Of a stretch of 64,000 bases of DNA, positions 11,735 through 23,280 are shown in pieces. The notes under the pieces were generated by a model that was given only the letters and a program-made list of their open reading frames with translations, had not been told where the DNA came from and made no database searches. Made by a program: the position numbers and the translations under genes. Position 1 is the stretch's first letter. Every line of letters begins with the position of its first letter. Source of the DNA: Streptomyces lichenis (GTDB lineage Bacteria > Actinomycetota > Actinomycetes > Streptomycetales > Streptomycetaceae); NCBI RefSeq assembly GCF_023218175.1, contig NZ_JALPTH010000001.1, positions 248,001 through 312,000 of the forward strand, in the 5' to 3' direction.

Positions 11735-13483
11735 TCAGCGCCGGCGGATGCTGCCGTAGCCCAGCTCCGAGGTGAGGTAGGTGACGAATTCCGCACTCTT
11801 CGCTGTCTTGTCGGGGGCCCAGTGACGGTCCTTCTGGAAGTGCTCGAACTTCTCCTTGAGCGCGGCCCACAGCGACTCCAGGCGGGCCTGGGTGGGGAAG
11901 ACCTCTTCCCGCGCCGCGTTACTCAACATGTCCGGCTTGCTGAACGCCCGGCCGACCAGGTCGACCGCACCGAGCATCGCGAGATGGAAGTGCAGGTTGG
12001 TGTACTCCGGCCGGGAGACCTGCCCGGCGGAGGTCTGGAGGAACTCGTCCACCTGCCGCTGCGCCCGGGCCAGCCAGAGGTAGACCGGCAGTTCCGTCTT
12101 GTCCGAGAAGACCCGCTGGTAGTCCGTGTCGGACTTCAGCAGGCTGGACGGCCGGGCGCGGGCGGAGTCCGGGCGCCCGAGCGCCATCGCCATCACGGAC
12201 TGGGCCAGCAGCGGGATGCTGACGATCCGGTCGGCGGGCTTGTTCTGGTTGCGGTAGAAGTTCTTGCGCCGGTCGTAGAACCAGCCGTGCTCGTGGAAGT
12301 ACGCCTCGATCTGCCGCTGGATGTCGTCGGTGGCCCGCAGCGAGGCGACCGGGACCGTGGTCTGACGGTTGGTGGCCCGGATGACCGCGTCCCGGGACGC
12401 CTGGTCGGCGGTGACCAGGATGCGCACCTGCACCAGGCGGTCGAAGACCGGGTCGGCGGGGTCGTTCGCGTACGACTCGCGCAGGGATTCGTAGATCGTG
12501 TAGGAGGTCTGCAGCCCGTTGACGATCTGCACGTCGGAGAGGCTGAGTCGCTTGCCGACGGAGGTGGCCTGCGAGCAGACGATGGTGACGCCGTTGTTCA
12601 GCCACCAGAACTCCGGCGCCGAGGTGTTCCGCAGCGAGCCGGCGATCTCCCGGTTGACCTCCACGTCCCCCTGGTAGTCGCGGACGTTCCAGTCGAAGAT
12701 ATGGGACTTGATCGTGCCCGTCTCGTCGCTGAGGAAACCGATGTAGTCCCGCAGCGCTACCAGCGCGATATGGCTGGTGCCGTGGGTGATGCTCTCCTGG
12801 TACGGCAGTTCCAGCGTGTACGAGGGCTGGGTGCTGGCCCGCCGCCACAGCTCCGCCGGGCCCAGGAACTCCACCTCCCCGGTGGAGATGGCGAAGGCGC
12901 TGGTCAGCTGGGCCTCCAGCAGCTTGGCCTTGGTCTGCACCTTGCTGTGGACCTCGCCGGCCTCGCCCATGGTGACGTAGCTGAACTTGATCAGCAGTTT
13001 CGGGTGCCGGGTGGCCAGCTTCTTCAGCGCCTCCCGGAACAGCCGGAAGCGGGCCCGCAGGTCCTCGTTGTACAGGACGGCGACATCGGCCTCGTCGACC
13101 TCCAGGTCCAGCAGGTACTTGCAGGTGGAAGCCACTTTGTCGAGCGCCGTCTCGGAGAACGACGGGGAGGTCTTGGCCTGCACCAGCCACAGGGTGAGCT
13201 GCGCCCCGGTGTCCATCTGCGCGACGGCCCCGGGAGTGTCGAAGATCTCGCTGTCCTCCTGCAGCAGCCGCCCACCGAGGAAGACGTACGCTCCGTCGAT
13301 TCCGCCGTCGTTGCCGCCGCCCATCACCCCTGCTTCGATCTCCTCCGCCGACAGGCCGTGGCCGTGCAGCGCGTGCGCGGAGGCGAACCTCTCGAAGGTG
13401 GCGTCGAAGCTCAGCGGAACCGTGCGGGCGGCCCGCTGATCCTCGACCATCTGCCTGATCAGTACGCGGTCGTTGGCGCTCAT
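11735..13483 (-). CDS. AIPR (abortive infection phage resistance) family protein
   Basis: 582 residues. AIPR signatures are clear in the central part: APEFWWLNNGVTIVCSQATS, then LSDVQIVNGLQTSYTIYESL, and VQVRILVTADQASRDAVIRA followed by TNRQTTVP. The N-terminal ~200 residues include GGGNDGGIDGAYVF and LVQAKTSPSF, an arrangement (D...Q/E-x-K) that resembles a restriction-endonuclease-like core, as noted for many AIPR proteins. AIPR proteins are linked to abortive infection and sit in defence loci. It is wedged between pglZ and brxD in the same orientation with small gaps (68 and 21 bp), so it is probably co-expressed as an extra effector. It is not a core BREX gene. Confidence 0.87.
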   Translation of the reverse strand: MSANDRVLIRQMVEDQRAARTVPLSFDATFERFASAHALHGHGLSAEEIEAGVMGGGNDGGIDGAYVFLGGRLLQEDSEIFDTPGAVAQMDTGAQLTLWLVQAKTSPSFSETALDKVASTCKYLLDLEVDEADVAVLYNEDLRARFRLFREALKKLATRHPKLLIKFSYVTMGEAGEVHSKVQTKAKLLEAQLTSAFAISTGEVEFLGPAELWRRASTQPSYTLELPYQESITHGTSHIALVALRDYIGFLSDETGTIKSHIFDWNVRDYQGDVEVNREIAGSLRNTSAPEFWWLNNGVTIVCSQATSVGKRLSLSDVQIVNGLQTSYTIYESLRESYANDPADPVFDRLVQVRILVTADQASRDAVIRATNRQTTVPVASLRATDDIQRQIEAYFHEHGWFYDRRKNFYRNQNKPADRIVSIPLLAQSVMAMALGRPDSARARPSSLLKSDTDYQRVFSDKTELPVYLWLARAQRQVDEFLQTSAGQVSRPEYTNLHFHLAMLGAVDLVGRAFSKPDMLSNAAREEVFPTQARLESLWAALKEKFEHFQKDRHWAPDKTAKSAEFVTYLTSELGYGSIRRR

Positions 13484-13551
13484 GTCTCCTGGGTCCTGGT
13501 AGGCGGCGGTGTGCGGAGGGCGGCACAGCAGACGGCCGCCCGAGGGGTCAG

Positions 13552-16494
13552 TCAGTCCAGTGCGAACTGGATGCGCAACAGCGGCAGGTCGAGCCGGAGG
13601 GTACGCCCGTCCGGCAGCGTCTCCAGCACCTGCACGCCGTCGTAGTTGAGGAGCTGGCGCAGGATGGCAGCGAAGCCGTCGGCCCGCGCGGCGGGATAAC
13701 CGGACCGCTGGGCGAGCGCGGTGACGGGCAAGGTGCCGCCCGCGTCGATCAGTGCCCGTACGGCCTGCTCCACCTTGTCCACCGGGGGCTTCCGCGCCAG
13801 CAGCCCGATCTGGCTCTGGAATGCCTCCGACCGGAGCAGGGCGGCCACCAGGGCGTCATCCGGATCGACCGCCCGGGCGGACAGCAGCGTGCCCTCACCG
13901 TCACCACTACTCTCGTCCGCCGGGACGACCGCGACCTCGAACAGGGCGTCGTGGGTACGGGCCAGCTCGGCCCGCTCCCTTCTGGGCCGCTGCTGGGCCG
14001 GCCGCCGGGCCGGCGTCTCCGGTACGGGAGCGGGCGCCGTCGCGGGCGTCTGGAAGGTGGCCGGTCGCGACGACCACCAGTCCGGCTGTTGGCCGCCCAG
14101 CTCACGCCAGCCCGCCGGGGCACTCGCGCCGAACGGCAGGAACGCCAGTACCGGTATGGCGAACTCCGCCAGGGAGGCCCCACCGTGGTACCCGGCCTTC
14201 CGTGCCGTGTATCGGGAGTCGGCGTCCCACAGGGCCACGATCGACCCACCGGACTCCGGGGCGAGGACCCGCGGCCCGGACAGCTCGACCTCCGTGGGAC
14301 CGAGCGGGCCGCCCGGCTCGCGGTGGCGGGCGGACAGCGGCTCCACCGCCTTCACCGCCGACCCGTGCCGGTCCACCACATGTCCGTGATCGCTGGTGAC
14401 GATGACCGCCATGCCCTCGGTGGCGGCAGCGCGCAGCAGATCGGCCAGGCCGGGAACGTCCTGCACCCGCCAGGCGCCGTCGCCCAGCTTCTGCTCCTTC
14501 GCCAGCCGGTCGTCCACCGCGTTCAGTACCACGGCCACATGGGTGCACCCGTCCGCCAGCGCCTCGCCGAGCGCGGCGCCGAACACCTCACCGGCGGACC
14601 CGGCCCGCAGATCGTCCTTGTGGAACACCGCGGCCGGAGCCCCGCCCCACAGCCGCAGCCGGGGGAAGAGCCGTGTCTCGTCCTGCTGCGAGCCGCGCAG
14701 CAGCGTCCCGGCGAACAGCGAGGTACGGGAGACCGCCGTCAGCGTCGGCAGCGCGGCCGCCATGGCACGGCGGCGCGGGGCCCCCTCGCCGACCGGGTCG
14801 AACTCCGCCCAGGTGCCGCGCACCTCCTCGGCCAGCTCTGTGGCGATGGCCGCGCTCATACCGTCCACCACGATCAGCAGCACCCGCCGGCCGCCGTCCC
14901 TGACGACCGGCCCGACCACCCGGTCGAGGAAGTCCTCCACGATCAGCATCGTGCCGGGCCCGCTGCCCGCCGCCGTCCAGCCCGCAAGCCGCTCGGCGAA
15001 GGACCGGTCGATGGCGTGACGCAGCTCGCGCACCCGCCCCACCAGGCAGCGGTACGCGGTCCCCAGCACCGGGTCCGGATCGCCGCCCGCTTCGATGTGT
15101 TCCACCGCCTGGTCCACCCAGCCGGTCTCCTGGACATGCCGCTGTATGGCGTGGCCCACGGAGTCCGCGTCCACCGCCGGCCCGCCGGCCAGCCAGCGGA
15201 CCAGCCGGTGGGCCATCCGGGCCCGCTCGATCCGCACCCGCGCCTCCGGACGGCCGGCCCCGTGGTGCGCCGCCAGCGCCTCGACAGCCGTCGCCAGCGC
15301 CTCCTGCTCCCCGGCGGCCAGCGCCTCGCCCACCGCGCCGAACCGGGCGTCCAGCCCGGCCGGCAGCAGCGGACTGGTAAGGGCCGCCGCCTCCGCCCCG
15401 AACTGGAGCACCAGGGCAGCCGCCCGGTGCACCACCATGTCCCCGGTACGCCTGGCCTCCCGGGCCCGCTCGGAGTCCTCGCCGGCGCCTTTTGCCGACG
15501 CGGTCGTGAACAAGCCGAGCACATACTCCTCCGCCGCCTGTCCGAAGGCCGCGGCCAAGGCGTCGAGCTGCTCCCCGCGGGCCGGAGGCGTCTCCCCGAA
15601 CCAGCGCTCGGCCCGGCCTCGCGCGGTGTAGACGGCCGCGTCCGCCTCCGCGTGGCACCACAGGGCCGCGCACACCAGGCCGAAGGCCACCGCGTCCGCC
15701 CCGTGCCCGGCCTCCACCAGCGCCAGCAGCGCCCGGCCGGACAGCCCTGCCTGCTCCTGCTCGCCGAGGAAGGAGACCAGCCCCGCGCGCTCCGGTCCGC
15801 GCAGCTGGAGCATCCGCTCGGGCCTGCCGGGCGTGAGTGACCAGTCCAGCAGGGTGCGTACATCCAGGTTGTCGGGCGCCGGGGATCCGTCCACGCGGCC
15901 GGCGACCGCCCCGTCCTCCTCGTAGCGCCCCAGTCGCAGCCGGCGCTGCGCCAGCAGCGACAGTGCGGTGCGCCGGGAGAGCATGCCGCCGGCCAGCCGG
16001 GGCCAGTCACCCGGCGGGGCCGCGTCCAGCAGCGCTTCGGCGGCCCAGTCGTCCTGCCTCAGCCGCGGGTCGATCTGCTGGGCGCCGAACGCCTCGCGCA
16101 CCACGTTCCAGCTGTCCACGGCGTCGATACGGCGCTTGTGGATCCGGACCAGGATCGCCGGGTCCAGCTCGCCCGGCTCGCGGTCGGTCAGGATAACGAG
16201 TACGGCCGGTCCGCCGTCGCCCGCTGAACCCTCTGCGAGGTGCTCGATGATCAGCTCGTGGACGGCGAGCGGCGAGGGGCCGACCGCGACGCGCGCCGTC
16301 TGCCCGTCCCCCCACACCGGTTCGGCCGGGCCGTCCCAGACGGGGGAGGAGCGCAGCAGGACCACCCGGCGCCGCCCCCGACCCGCCAGTGATTCGGCCA
16401 GCGAGCTCTGGGTGGACAGGTACTGGGTGAGGGTCGCCGGGGTCAGCGTGACCGCCAGGCCCCCGCCGGCTCCGGCGCTGGTGCTGGTGCTCAC
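13552..16494 (-). CDS. pglZ: BREX-2 alkaline-phosphatase-like protein PglZ
   Basis: 980 residues. Family hallmarks of the alkaline-phosphatase-like core are [20 protein letters not shown] (Asp near residue 543) and [12 protein letters not shown] (near 700), which would hold the catalytic metals. The ~540-residue N-terminal region is helical and acidic. The C-terminal ~150 residues look like a winged-helix module after a Pro/Ala-rich linker. In the Pgl system PglZ is essential for defence and is reported to counter the toxicity of the PglX methyltransferase. The GTG start overlaps the pglY stop (GTGA), as expected for the pglY-pglZ pair. Confidence 0.92.
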   Translation of the reverse strand: MSTSTSAGAGGGLAVTLTPATLTQYLSTQSSLAESLAGRGRRRVVLLRSSPVWDGPAEPVWGDGQTARVAVGPSPLAVHELIIEHLAEGSAGDGGPAVLVILTDREPGELDPAILVRIHKRRIDAVDSWNVVREAFGAQQIDPRLRQDDWAAEALLDAAPPGDWPRLAGGMLSRRTALSLLAQRRLRLGRYEEDGAVAGRVDGSPAPDNLDVRTLLDWSLTPGRPERMLQLRGPERAGLVSFLGEQEQAGLSGRALLALVEAGHGADAVAFGLVCAALWCHAEADAAVYTARGRAERWFGETPPARGEQLDALAAAFGQAAEEYVLGLFTTASAKGAGEDSERAREARRTGDMVVHRAAALVLQFGAEAAALTSPLLPAGLDARFGAVGEALAAGEQEALATAVEALAAHHGAGRPEARVRIERARMAHRLVRWLAGGPAVDADSVGHAIQRHVQETGWVDQAVEHIEAGGDPDPVLGTAYRCLVGRVRELRHAIDRSFAERLAGWTAAGSGPGTMLIVEDFLDRVVGPVVRDGGRRVLLIVVDGMSAAIATELAEEVRGTWAEFDPVGEGAPRRRAMAAALPTLTAVSRTSLFAGTLLRGSQQDETRLFPRLRLWGGAPAAVFHKDDLRAGSAGEVFGAALGEALADGCTHVAVVLNAVDDRLAKEQKLGDGAWRVQDVPGLADLLRAAATEGMAVIVTSDHGHVVDRHGSAVKAVEPLSARHREPGGPLGPTEVELSGPRVLAPESGGSIVALWDADSRYTARKAGYHGGASLAEFAIPVLAFLPFGASAPAGWRELGGQQPDWWSSRPATFQTPATAPAPVPETPARRPAQQRPRRERAELARTHDALFEVAVVPADESSGDGEGTLLSARAVDPDDALVAALLRSEAFQSQIGLLARKPPVDKVEQAVRALIDAGGTLPVTALAQRSGYPAARADGFAAILRQLLNYDGVQVLETLPDGRTLRLDLPLLRIQFALD

Positions 16495-19400
16495 GACTCC
16501 ACGACCCGCCAGCTGATCTCGATGGTCGCGTCCGGGTGGCGGGCGACTAGCGAGGCCAGCTCCGCCTGCAACTCGGCCACCGCACGGGACGCCTTCGTCC
16601 GCCCGCCGCCCGATTGCCGCACCGAGCCGCCGCCGGACGCGCCGCCCGAGGAGGACGAGGACGGGGCCGGAGTGGTCTCACTGCCCTGCGGAACCGCCGG
16701 GTGGCTGCTCGGAGTGTCCAGCGGCACATCGGCCGGACCTGGAGCAGGCGCCGGAGCGGGCCCGGGCTGGACGGCGTTCGACGCCTGATTGCGCTTGATC
16801 AGCGCGAGGACCTCCCGCTGGGCCCGCTGCAGCGCCTTGGCGAGGTCATGGGTGCGCTGGTCGCTGCGGGCCGCGTTGCGCAGTGACTCCAGCAGCGCGG
16901 CGCCCTCGGGCCCCGCCGCTGAGGCCAGCTCCAGCGTGGACTTCCACGAAGTCCCGTTCAGCGCCTCGGTCACCGTCTTCGCCTGCTTGATCGAGGTGCC
17001 CAGCCGGTCCGCTCCGGCCGCGCCGAAGTCGAACGAGGCCAGCGCCTCCACCGCCTTCCGGGCCGCGGCCGCGCCCTGCCCGGCGGTCCGGTCCAGTGTC
17101 TCGATCAGCTCCACCGACCGGCGCGCCAGTGCCAACCGGCCCGACTCGTCGGTCTCGTCGAGCTGGAGGAAGACGGAATGCGCCTCCAGCTGCGCCAGCA
17201 GCCCACGGGCCTTCTCCCGGTACTCCCCGGCCTGCTCATGGATCTGCCGGGCGAACTGGTTGACGATCCTGCCCCGGCGCAGCGTCGGCGCGGACACACC
17301 GAACACCGAGGTGAAGTGAGACCTGGCCGCCTCCCACGCCTCCTCGGAGGGCAGCGGCTGGCTGCGCAGCGCATCGTGGTCCTTGATCTCTTGCAGCGCC
17401 GGAGCCGGGTCGAGCGGAACCCCGGCACGCACCCACACGCGGTCGTCCATCTCGGCGTACGCGGCGACGACGAGCCGGCTGAGGTGCCCGGGCAGGCCGC
17501 GCGGCGTCGGCAGGTCCGTCCAGTCGGTCAGCGTGATCAGGCTGAGGTCGCCGGTGACCCCCTTCTCCCGGGCCAGCCTGCCGAAGTGGTCCGGCCAGTA
17601 CCGAGAGACCTCGAAGTACGCCTCCTTCTGCTCGCCCAGCCGCAGCGGGCCCGCGATCCGGCGCATCAGTGCCCGGTCGGCCGCCGGCACCTCGGCCCGG
17701 CCGTCCCGCGCCTCGGCGGCGGCCCGCACATGAGTGAACACCTTCCGGGCGTCACCCGTCTTGACGACGGTGCCGGTGCGGTCGGGGTCCAGCTCCGGAT
17801 GGTCCGGGTACTGGTCGGCGAGCAGCTTTCCCGCGACATGCCGGATCCCGTCGTGCAGCGAGTGGCCGAAGGAGAGCGTCAGCCCCTCCACCTCCCGCAG
17901 CGACTCCAGATGCTCGGTGAAGCCCAGCTCCACATCGGTGGACTTCTTGTCCGCCAGCCCGTACGCCTGCTTGAACGCGGCTTTCACGTTCTTCAGCAGG
18001 GTGTCCCGCTGGGTCTCCAGCAGTCCCTTGGCCCGGGAACGGTTGTCCGGGGTGAGGTGCTTGGCGTACTGGCCGTCGAACCGCTCCGGGTCGGCGAGCG
18101 CCTTGTCCAGGGTGACCAGCCGGCGGAAGTCCGCATACCGCTGACCGGACAGATGGGTGGGCAGCCAGGCGACCGTACGGGACGGCTCACCCTGCCGCTC
18201 GCGCAGCCGCCGCATCCGCTGGAGGTCGTCCATCGGCCGGTACTCGCCCTCGTTGAAGGGCAGGTCGATGACGATGCGCCAGCGTCCCTCCTGGGCCGGC
18301 GACAGCAGATGGTCGGGCAGGTCCTCCTCAGCCGCCACATCGCCGAAGACGACTTCGGCGCTGCGCTCGGTGCCCCGCCAGACGAACGGCAGCTCGTACC
18401 ACAGCTGCCCCTGCTCTATGCCCAGCTCTTCGATGAGCAGGCGCCTGGCCAGCTCCTCACGGTTGTTGGCGTTGTCGTTGACGTTGGCGTTGGCGACGAC
18501 CGAGTCGACGTCCACCCCGGACAGCTCCAGCCGGACGCCCGGATTGGCGTCGGTGCCGGTCTCCTTGATCTCGGGGAAGCGTCCGGCCCACTCGGCGACC
18601 TTGTTCTTCAGGATGCCGTACTCCCGCCCCGGGATGGGAGCGGTGACCGAGCCGTAGTTCAGCGCCGACAACCGGCGGATGGTCAGGTCGGAGAGTGCCG
18701 GGACGCTGGGCGCCAGCGCCGACAGCAGCAGAGTGCCGACGATCCGGTTGTCCCCGGTGAACTGCTGGACCCGGCTGCGCACGCTCTCGTCCTCGATGCT
18801 GTCCGGGCGGTGCGTGTACTGCTCGATCTCCTGCTCGGTCACCCCGTGGGTGAGGAGCAGATACGGCCGCAGCTTCGTCCGGTACAACTTGTCGGCGGCC
18901 TCGAAGATGACCTTCAGGCTGTCCGTGAACGGCTTGTCCCCACCGGCGGTGATCAGCGGATACAGATCCCCGACCGGGATCAGATCACCCAGCCGCAGCT
19001 CGTGCCGGTGGTCGGCGAGCAGCTGGCCCATCAGCTTCATACCGGTCCGGTTGCGCTGCAACGCCGAGGACACATGGACGAGGGTGTCCATGAACGCGGG
19101 GGAGAAGGGGTAGGTCAGCCGGAAGCTGGCTTCGTCCGCGCCGATGCCGTCCGCGCCACGGTCCGAACCGAGCAGGGTGTCCCAGACCTCCTGGCGGAGC
19201 TTGCGGGTCTTGTCGAACTCGGCCGCGATCTGCGTCGCGGCCGCCTCGTCCCGCGGCTTGAGCAGGCGGGCGTGCGCCACCTGCGGGAGGTTGCGGTCCT
19301 CCAGGGTGATCTTGTCGAACCGGCCGGAGGCCAGATTCAGCGTGTCCTGGATGGACGCTTCGGCCGCTCCCGACACCTCCTCGCCCACCAGCTCCCGCAG

Positions 19401-20405
19401 ATCGCGCTGGCGGGCGATGAAGGAGACCACCGGGATCGCCCGGCGGGCGTCCCCACCCTCCACGAAATTGGTGATCTTGGCGGCCTCCCGGGCCACGAAC
19501 TTCTGGTTGTGGATGAGGGTGGCCAGCCAGAGGATCAGCTCGTCCAGGAACAGGATCAGCCCGTCGTAACCGAGTGACTTGGCGTGAGCGGCGATCACCG
19601 ACAGCCCGGCGTCCAGGGAGACGAACCCGTGCTCGTCCTCCGCCGCGTTCCTCGTGTAGTTGGGCAGAAGGCTGGTGACGGCGTCCTCCACCAGCCGGGC
19701 CCGCAGCTCCGCCGGCGTCGAGGGGCTCACCAGGTTCAGTGGAACGTCCTCGTGCACCTCCTCCGCGTCGAGCGCGGTGTCCAGCAGCTCCGGCGTCCAC
19801 GCGAAGGACTCGCCCCACTCGTCCTCCTCGCCCACGCCGTCCGCGGAGGCCAGGCCGGCGATCACCGCGGTGTCCGACATCCGGGCCCGCATGGCCCTGA
19901 TGTCCCCGAACAGCGCGTCCGTCCGGTAGACCTGCGGCGTGGGGGCCTCCGGGTGCAGCCGCTTGACGTGGCTCACATACCCGCCGAGCACCCGCTGCTC
20001 CAGCGCCTTGGCCCCCAGCATGTGGTACGGCACCAGCAGGAACCGCTTGCCGTCAGCCCCCAGCCACTCGTGCTTGGTCAGCACCGGATCGAGGTCAGCC
20101 CGGCCCCGGGCGGCCGGACTGCCGCTCAGCAGGGCATGCAGAACCGCCATGAAGTGGGACTTACCGGAACCGAACGAGCCGTGCAGATAGGCCGCCTTGG
20201 AGGTACCGCCGTCCAACGCGGCCTTGATCAGCCCCAACGCCTCGTCGAAGTTCTCCAGCAGCCGCTCGGTGACCACATAGTCCCGTAGGGCCGCTTCGGC
20301 CCCCTCGGGCGTCGTCGCCTCCGACAGCCGGAGAACGAAGTCGGAGGTGGAGATGGACTCCTTGATGTCGATGACATCGCGGAGCAGGGGCGGCTGCTGG
20401 GCCAT
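16491..20405 (-). CDS. pglY: BREX-2 ATPase PglY (BrxC relative)
   Basis: 1304 residues. A large P-loop ATPase with Walker A at [12 protein letters not shown] (about 75-86) near the N-terminus and a Walker B-like segment [12 protein letters not shown] about 200 residues later. The rest is long alpha-helical sequence, and the C-terminal 100 residues are Pro/Ser/Gly-rich and disordered, ending in a short conserved-looking piece ([12 protein letters not shown]). This matches PglY/BrxC in size and motif order. It is the first gene of the pglY-pglZ block and is required for Pgl/BREX phage resistance. The start ATG opens [20 protein letters not shown], typical of the family. Confidence 0.93.
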   Translation of the reverse strand: MAQQPPLLRDVIDIKESISTSDFVLRLSEATTPEGAEAALRDYVVTERLLENFDEALGLIKAALDGGTSKAAYLHGSFGSGKSHFMAVLHALLSGSPAARGRADLDPVLTKHEWLGADGKRFLLVPYHMLGAKALEQRVLGGYVSHVKRLHPEAPTPQVYRTDALFGDIRAMRARMSDTAVIAGLASADGVGEEDEWGESFAWTPELLDTALDAEEVHEDVPLNLVSPSTPAELRARLVEDAVTSLLPNYTRNAAEDEHGFVSLDAGLSVIAAHAKSLGYDGLILFLDELILWLATLIHNQKFVAREAAKITNFVEGGDARRAIPVVSFIARQRDLRELVGEEVSGAAEASIQDTLNLASGRFDKITLEDRNLPQVAHARLLKPRDEAAATQIAAEFDKTRKLRQEVWDTLLGSDRGADGIGADEASFRLTYPFSPAFMDTLVHVSSALQRNRTGMKLMGQLLADHRHELRLGDLIPVGDLYPLITAGGDKPFTDSLKVIFEAADKLYRTKLRPYLLLTHGVTEQEIEQYTHRPDSIEDESVRSRVQQFTGDNRIVGTLLLSALAPSVPALSDLTIRRLSALNYGSVTAPIPGREYGILKNKVAEWAGRFPEIKETGTDANPGVRLELSGVDVDSVVANANVNDNANNREELARRLLIEELGIEQGQLWYELPFVWRGTERSAEVVFGDVAAEEDLPDHLLSPAQEGRWRIVIDLPFNEGEYRPMDDLQRMRRLRERQGEPSRTVAWLPTHLSGQRYADFRRLVTLDKALADPERFDGQYAKHLTPDNRSRAKGLLETQRDTLLKNVKAAFKQAYGLADKKSTDVELGFTEHLESLREVEGLTLSFGHSLHDGIRHVAGKLLADQYPDHPELDPDRTGTVVKTGDARKVFTHVRAAAEARDGRAEVPAADRALMRRIAGPLRLGEQKEAYFEVSRYWPDHFGRLAREKGVTGDLSLITLTDWTDLPTPRGLPGHLSRLVVAAYAEMDDRVWVRAGVPLDPAPALQEIKDHDALRSQPLPSEEAWEAARSHFTSVFGVSAPTLRRGRIVNQFARQIHEQAGEYREKARGLLAQLEAHSVFLQLDETDESGRLALARRSVELIETLDRTAGQGAAAARKAVEALASFDFGAAGADRLGTSIKQAKTVTEALNGTSWKSTLELASAAGPEGAALLESLRNAARSDQRTHDLAKALQRAQREVLALIKRNQASNAVQPGPAPAPAPGPADVPLDTPSSHPAVPQGSETTPAPSSSSSGGASGGGSVRQSGGGRTKASRAVAELQAELASLVARHPDATIEISWRVVES

Positions 20406-20492
20406 GGGCGGTCTCGCTCTCCGACGTGGGCTTTCTCCTATCTCCCCCGATCGTATGGTGTCCCTCTGACAGCACGGGACCGCACCCCGTGA

Positions 20493-22373
20493 TCATCCGA
20501 CGCCGACCGGCGTCCTCGCCCCCTGCTCAGGATGGATCAGCTCCCGCAGCTTGGCCCGCGTCTCCGGGTCCGTCGAGTAGACGATCGTGCCGATCATGCC
20601 CCGGGTCAGCAGCACCTTGTAGGTGTTGCGCACCAGCCGGTCCACGTCCTCGTCCGGTGTCGCCTTGGTGAAGACCGGGTCCTTTGAAGCGGCACGGTCC
20701 ACCACCCAGCGATCCGTCCCGATGATCACGCCCGACCAGTCGTACTCGAAGCCCTGCGCGGTGTACACGCAGCCCACCTGCCCGAACCCGGCCGGATCGG
20801 TCGCCCACAGCGGGGCGGGCGGAGCGCCCAGCACCGAACGGTCGCCGTACAGGTTCCCCGGCCGCGACCAGTCGCCGATCACCACATCGTGCGGAAGGAC
20901 CGTCATGCCGAGGTGATCCTCGAGGTCCACCTCCAGCAGTAGCCCGCCGACATCCGGGCGCCATAGCCCTCGCCTTGCCTCTCCGCAAGCACGGCCTCCA
21001 GCTCCTGCGGCCTTTCGGCGGTCAGCAGCCGCACCCTGCCGTCCGGCTCCCACCGGCTCGGCCGGCCGCCCTCCCACCCCAGCAGATCGGCCACCCACTT
21101 CACATACGCGTCACTTCCACCGCACCGGAACTGCTCGTCCAGCGAGACCACCGCGCAGTCGAGCCCCTGCTCCTCGGCGGCCCGCCGGATCTCCGCCACG
21201 GTGCCCATCTCACCCGGCCGCACCACCTGATGCTGGTCGAGCAGGAACACCGGCACCCGCGCCGCCTCGATCAGCTCCGCCACCTGCGGCCGCCCCGTAC
21301 GCAGGGCCGCCCGCGTATAGCGGTTGGCGGACGGACGTCTTATGCAGCCGGTGCACCTCATCGCAGATCAGCACGTCCACATTGTTCGGCTCCGCCTCCA
21401 TGAAGCTGTTGAAGTATTTGAAGAGCTGCTGCACCTCGGGCTTCCGCGCCCCGGCGACCTTCCGCATCGTCTTGGTGAACGACTGCGACCCGGTGGCGTG
21501 CAGAGCAGTCACCCCCCGCCGGTACAGCTCCCCCAACAGCGACAGCGCGATGACGCTCCTCCCCGACCCCGGGCCACCCTTCACCACGATGACCTGCTTC
21601 TGGTTCGACCGCCGTGCCTTCCTTACGGCCGACAGCACCAGCTCGTACGCCGCCCGCTGCTCCGCAAGCAGCACGAACTGCTCCCGCTCCCGCACCTCGG
21701 CCGCGGCCACCTTCATCAACTGCGTCGACGGCTTGATCCGTGCACCCAGCAGTAGGTCCGCCGCCTGTGCGCCCGGCCTCGCCGCCAGCCGGGACTTCAG
21801 AAACTCGATGAACGCCCCGCGCTGCTCGCCGCTGTACATCCGGCCGCGCAGATCCTCCGGCACCTCCCGCAGTGCCCGCACCCCGAATTCGGTCGCGTTG
21901 TGCAGGACCGCCACCCCGGCGAGTGACTGGGGCACCCGCTCCAGCGCCCCGTTGAAGGACAGCAGGTACTCGCAGTACCTCCGCACCTGCTCGATGGGGT
22001 TGAGCACCGGCTGCGCGTACGCGTCGATCCGGCAGAGACGCGGGTTCTCGTCGTCCGGGTACGCCGAACTCCACTGCTTCAGCTCCACCACCACGTACGA
22101 CGGCTCACCCGCGGCCGGATGCACGCCCGCCAGTATCGCGTCCGCCCGCTTGCTGGTCAGCGGCAGCGTGTACTCCAGCAGCACTTCCACCTCGTCCAGC
22201 CCGGCCTCGATCAACGCGTTCACCAGCGCGGGCAGGCTCCGCTCCCAGGACCGGAGCTCCGCGTCACCCGGCCGCCGTCCGCGCTGGTGCACGAAGTTCT
22301 CGGTCAGAGCCAGCGCCAGCGATCCTTCGAGAAGACGGGCGGCCACGGATGCCGCGGACTCACGGAACAACAA
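20493..22373 (-). pseudogene. DUF2075-type ATPase/helicase with PD-(D/E)xK-like N-terminus, two frameshifts
   Basis: Three overlapping frames spell one protein. Frame 1 (22373 to ~21333) has a nuclease-like N-terminus (YVVVELKQWSSAYPDDE), Walker A VKGGPGSGRSVIA and Walker B ICDEVHRLHKTS. Frame 2 (~21333 to ~20930) continues ANRYTRAALRTGRPQVAELI, VFLLDQHQVVRPGEMGTVAE and GYGARMSAGYCW. Frame 3 (~20930 to 20493) finishes with DVVIGDWSRPGNLYGDR, FGQVGCVYTAQGFEYDWSG and NTYKVLLTRGMIGTIVYS. The first shift coincides with a tandem GGAC duplication (21329-21336); deleting one copy restores the frame. The second lies near 20905-20945. The start is a TTG with GGGGG upstream. It lies in the operon position just before pglY. 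Intact relatives are one protein of about 620 residues. Both shifts could be sequencing errors, but two in one gene favour real decay. Confidence 0.8.
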
Positions 22374-22377
22374 GGAA

Positions 22378-22419
22378 TGCCCCCAGGCAGCACGAAGAAG
22401 ACTCGTGCGGGTGGGGGCA
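22378..22419 (-). terminator. hairpin after the small-gene pair
   Basis: TGCCCCCA (22378-22385) pairs with TGGGGGCA (22412-22419), with a second paired block GCACGA/TCGTGC inside. It lies between the stop of the 98-codon gene (22487) and the start of the DUF2075 gene (22373), so it may separate the two units. It also overlaps the ribosome-binding region of the DUF2075 gene, so an attenuator is an alternative. Confidence 0.5.
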
Positions 22420-22486
22420 TGTCCTCCGATGTCCGCGCGGGGTGGATCAGGAAGTCCGTCGGACCGCTGAGATGGTCGCCGCCATC

Positions 22487-22783
22487 CTAGGCAGGCGGAC
22501 GATCACCCGGCGCCGGGGCGGGGCCGGGCGCCGGATCGGGTACGCAGCCGGGCGCCGCGCCGAGATCCTGCCGACTGCGCGCGTTCACCTCGGCGAGCTG
22601 GGCGCTCAGCACCTCGGACGTGCTCAACGCCTTTACGCGGGCAGGCTCCACGGCCCACTGCCGGCCGCCCCCGAGGGGCCGAAGCCACACGTACCCGCGC
22701 TCCACCCCGGTGACGACCCCGACGCGGTCCCGCCCGGTGTCCCGGACGGTCGTGCCCAGCGCGGGCAGCCACTGCTCGGTCAA
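22487..22783 (-). CDS. small hypothetical protein, 98 aa
   Basis: The likely start is the TTG at 22783, overlapping the stop of the upstream 93-aa gene (TTGA). The product begins LTEQWLPALGTTVRDTGRDR, and the core VGVVTGVERGYVWLRPLGGG reads like a small SH3-like beta barrel of the kind that follows XRE/DUF397 regions in Streptomyces. The C-terminus is Pro/Ala-rich and ends APGDRPPA. A longer frame extends upstream through the neighbouring gene but has no protein-like character there. Function unknown. Confidence 0.55.
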   Translation of the reverse strand: MTEQWLPALGTTVRDTGRDRVGVVTGVERGYVWLRPLGGGRQWAVEPARVKALSTSEVLSAQLAEVNARSRQDLGAAPGCVPDPAPGPAPAPGDRPPA

Positions 22784-23061
22784 CTGCTCAGCCCGTTCGC
22801 GATCCCCTTGGCGATGACCTCCGCCAGCGCGTACGCCACGGGCGCGGAGCACACCCCGAGGTGTACCAGCGCGTAACGCCGTTCGTCCTCCCGGTCCTCC
22901 GCCCACGGCGTGCGCACGTCCATAGCCGGAAGCTGGATGCCGGCCCGGGTCAGCGCGTCGGCCAGGGCGTCCCGCGCCTGCACCGCCTCCTTGATCTTGG
23001 CCGCCGAGGACGGGCTTCCATCGCTCGCGTGTTCGGTCGATCCTCCGGACGTAGGCATCAT
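22780..23061 (-). CDS. small hypothetical protein, 93 aa
   Basis: ATG at 23061 with AGGAGA seven bases upstream. The sequence MMPTSGGSTEHASDGSPSSA leads to a helix-rich core (ALADALTRAGIQLPAMDVRT) and a C-terminal amphipathic helix (VAYALAEVIAKGIANGLSS). Proteins of this size and ending are common in Streptomyces beside XRE/DUF5753 regulators, from which it is divergently transcribed here across a 219-bp gap. It is coupled to the following 98-aa gene by a 4-bp overlap. Function unknown; a partner in the same regulatory module is plausible but unproven. Confidence 0.65.
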   Translation of the reverse strand: MMPTSGGSTEHASDGSPSSAAKIKEAVQARDALADALTRAGIQLPAMDVRTPWAEDREDERRYALVHLGVCSAPVAYALAEVIAKGIANGLSS

Positions 23062-23280
23062 CGGCGCGTCTCCTTACGAGGTTCGGTCATCTGACTCACC
23101 CGGCCTCACGGGGCTGTCTACGCTCCGTAGTCCGGGCGTTACGAGCATGCTCCCGGCGGCCGGGGCCCACACCGTGGACGGGGGGTGGCTTCCGTGCCGT
23201 ACGAGGTTGGTTCCACACCTTCCACACGGTTCCGGCCTGTACGTTTCCCCGCCCAGCGACCGTCTCGGAGGAGCGAGCCC

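Noticed and set aside
11735..13483. Counting the AIPR gene as a core BREX component
   Set aside because: AIPR proteins are a separate abortive-infection family and are not part of the defined BREX type 2 gene set.
10709..13645. A 978-codon plus-strand frame, and similar long ones at 17178-19577 and 1035-2933
   Set aside because: Antisense to well-supported brxD/AIPR, pglY and kinase/protease genes; no ribosome-binding site and no recognisable domains.
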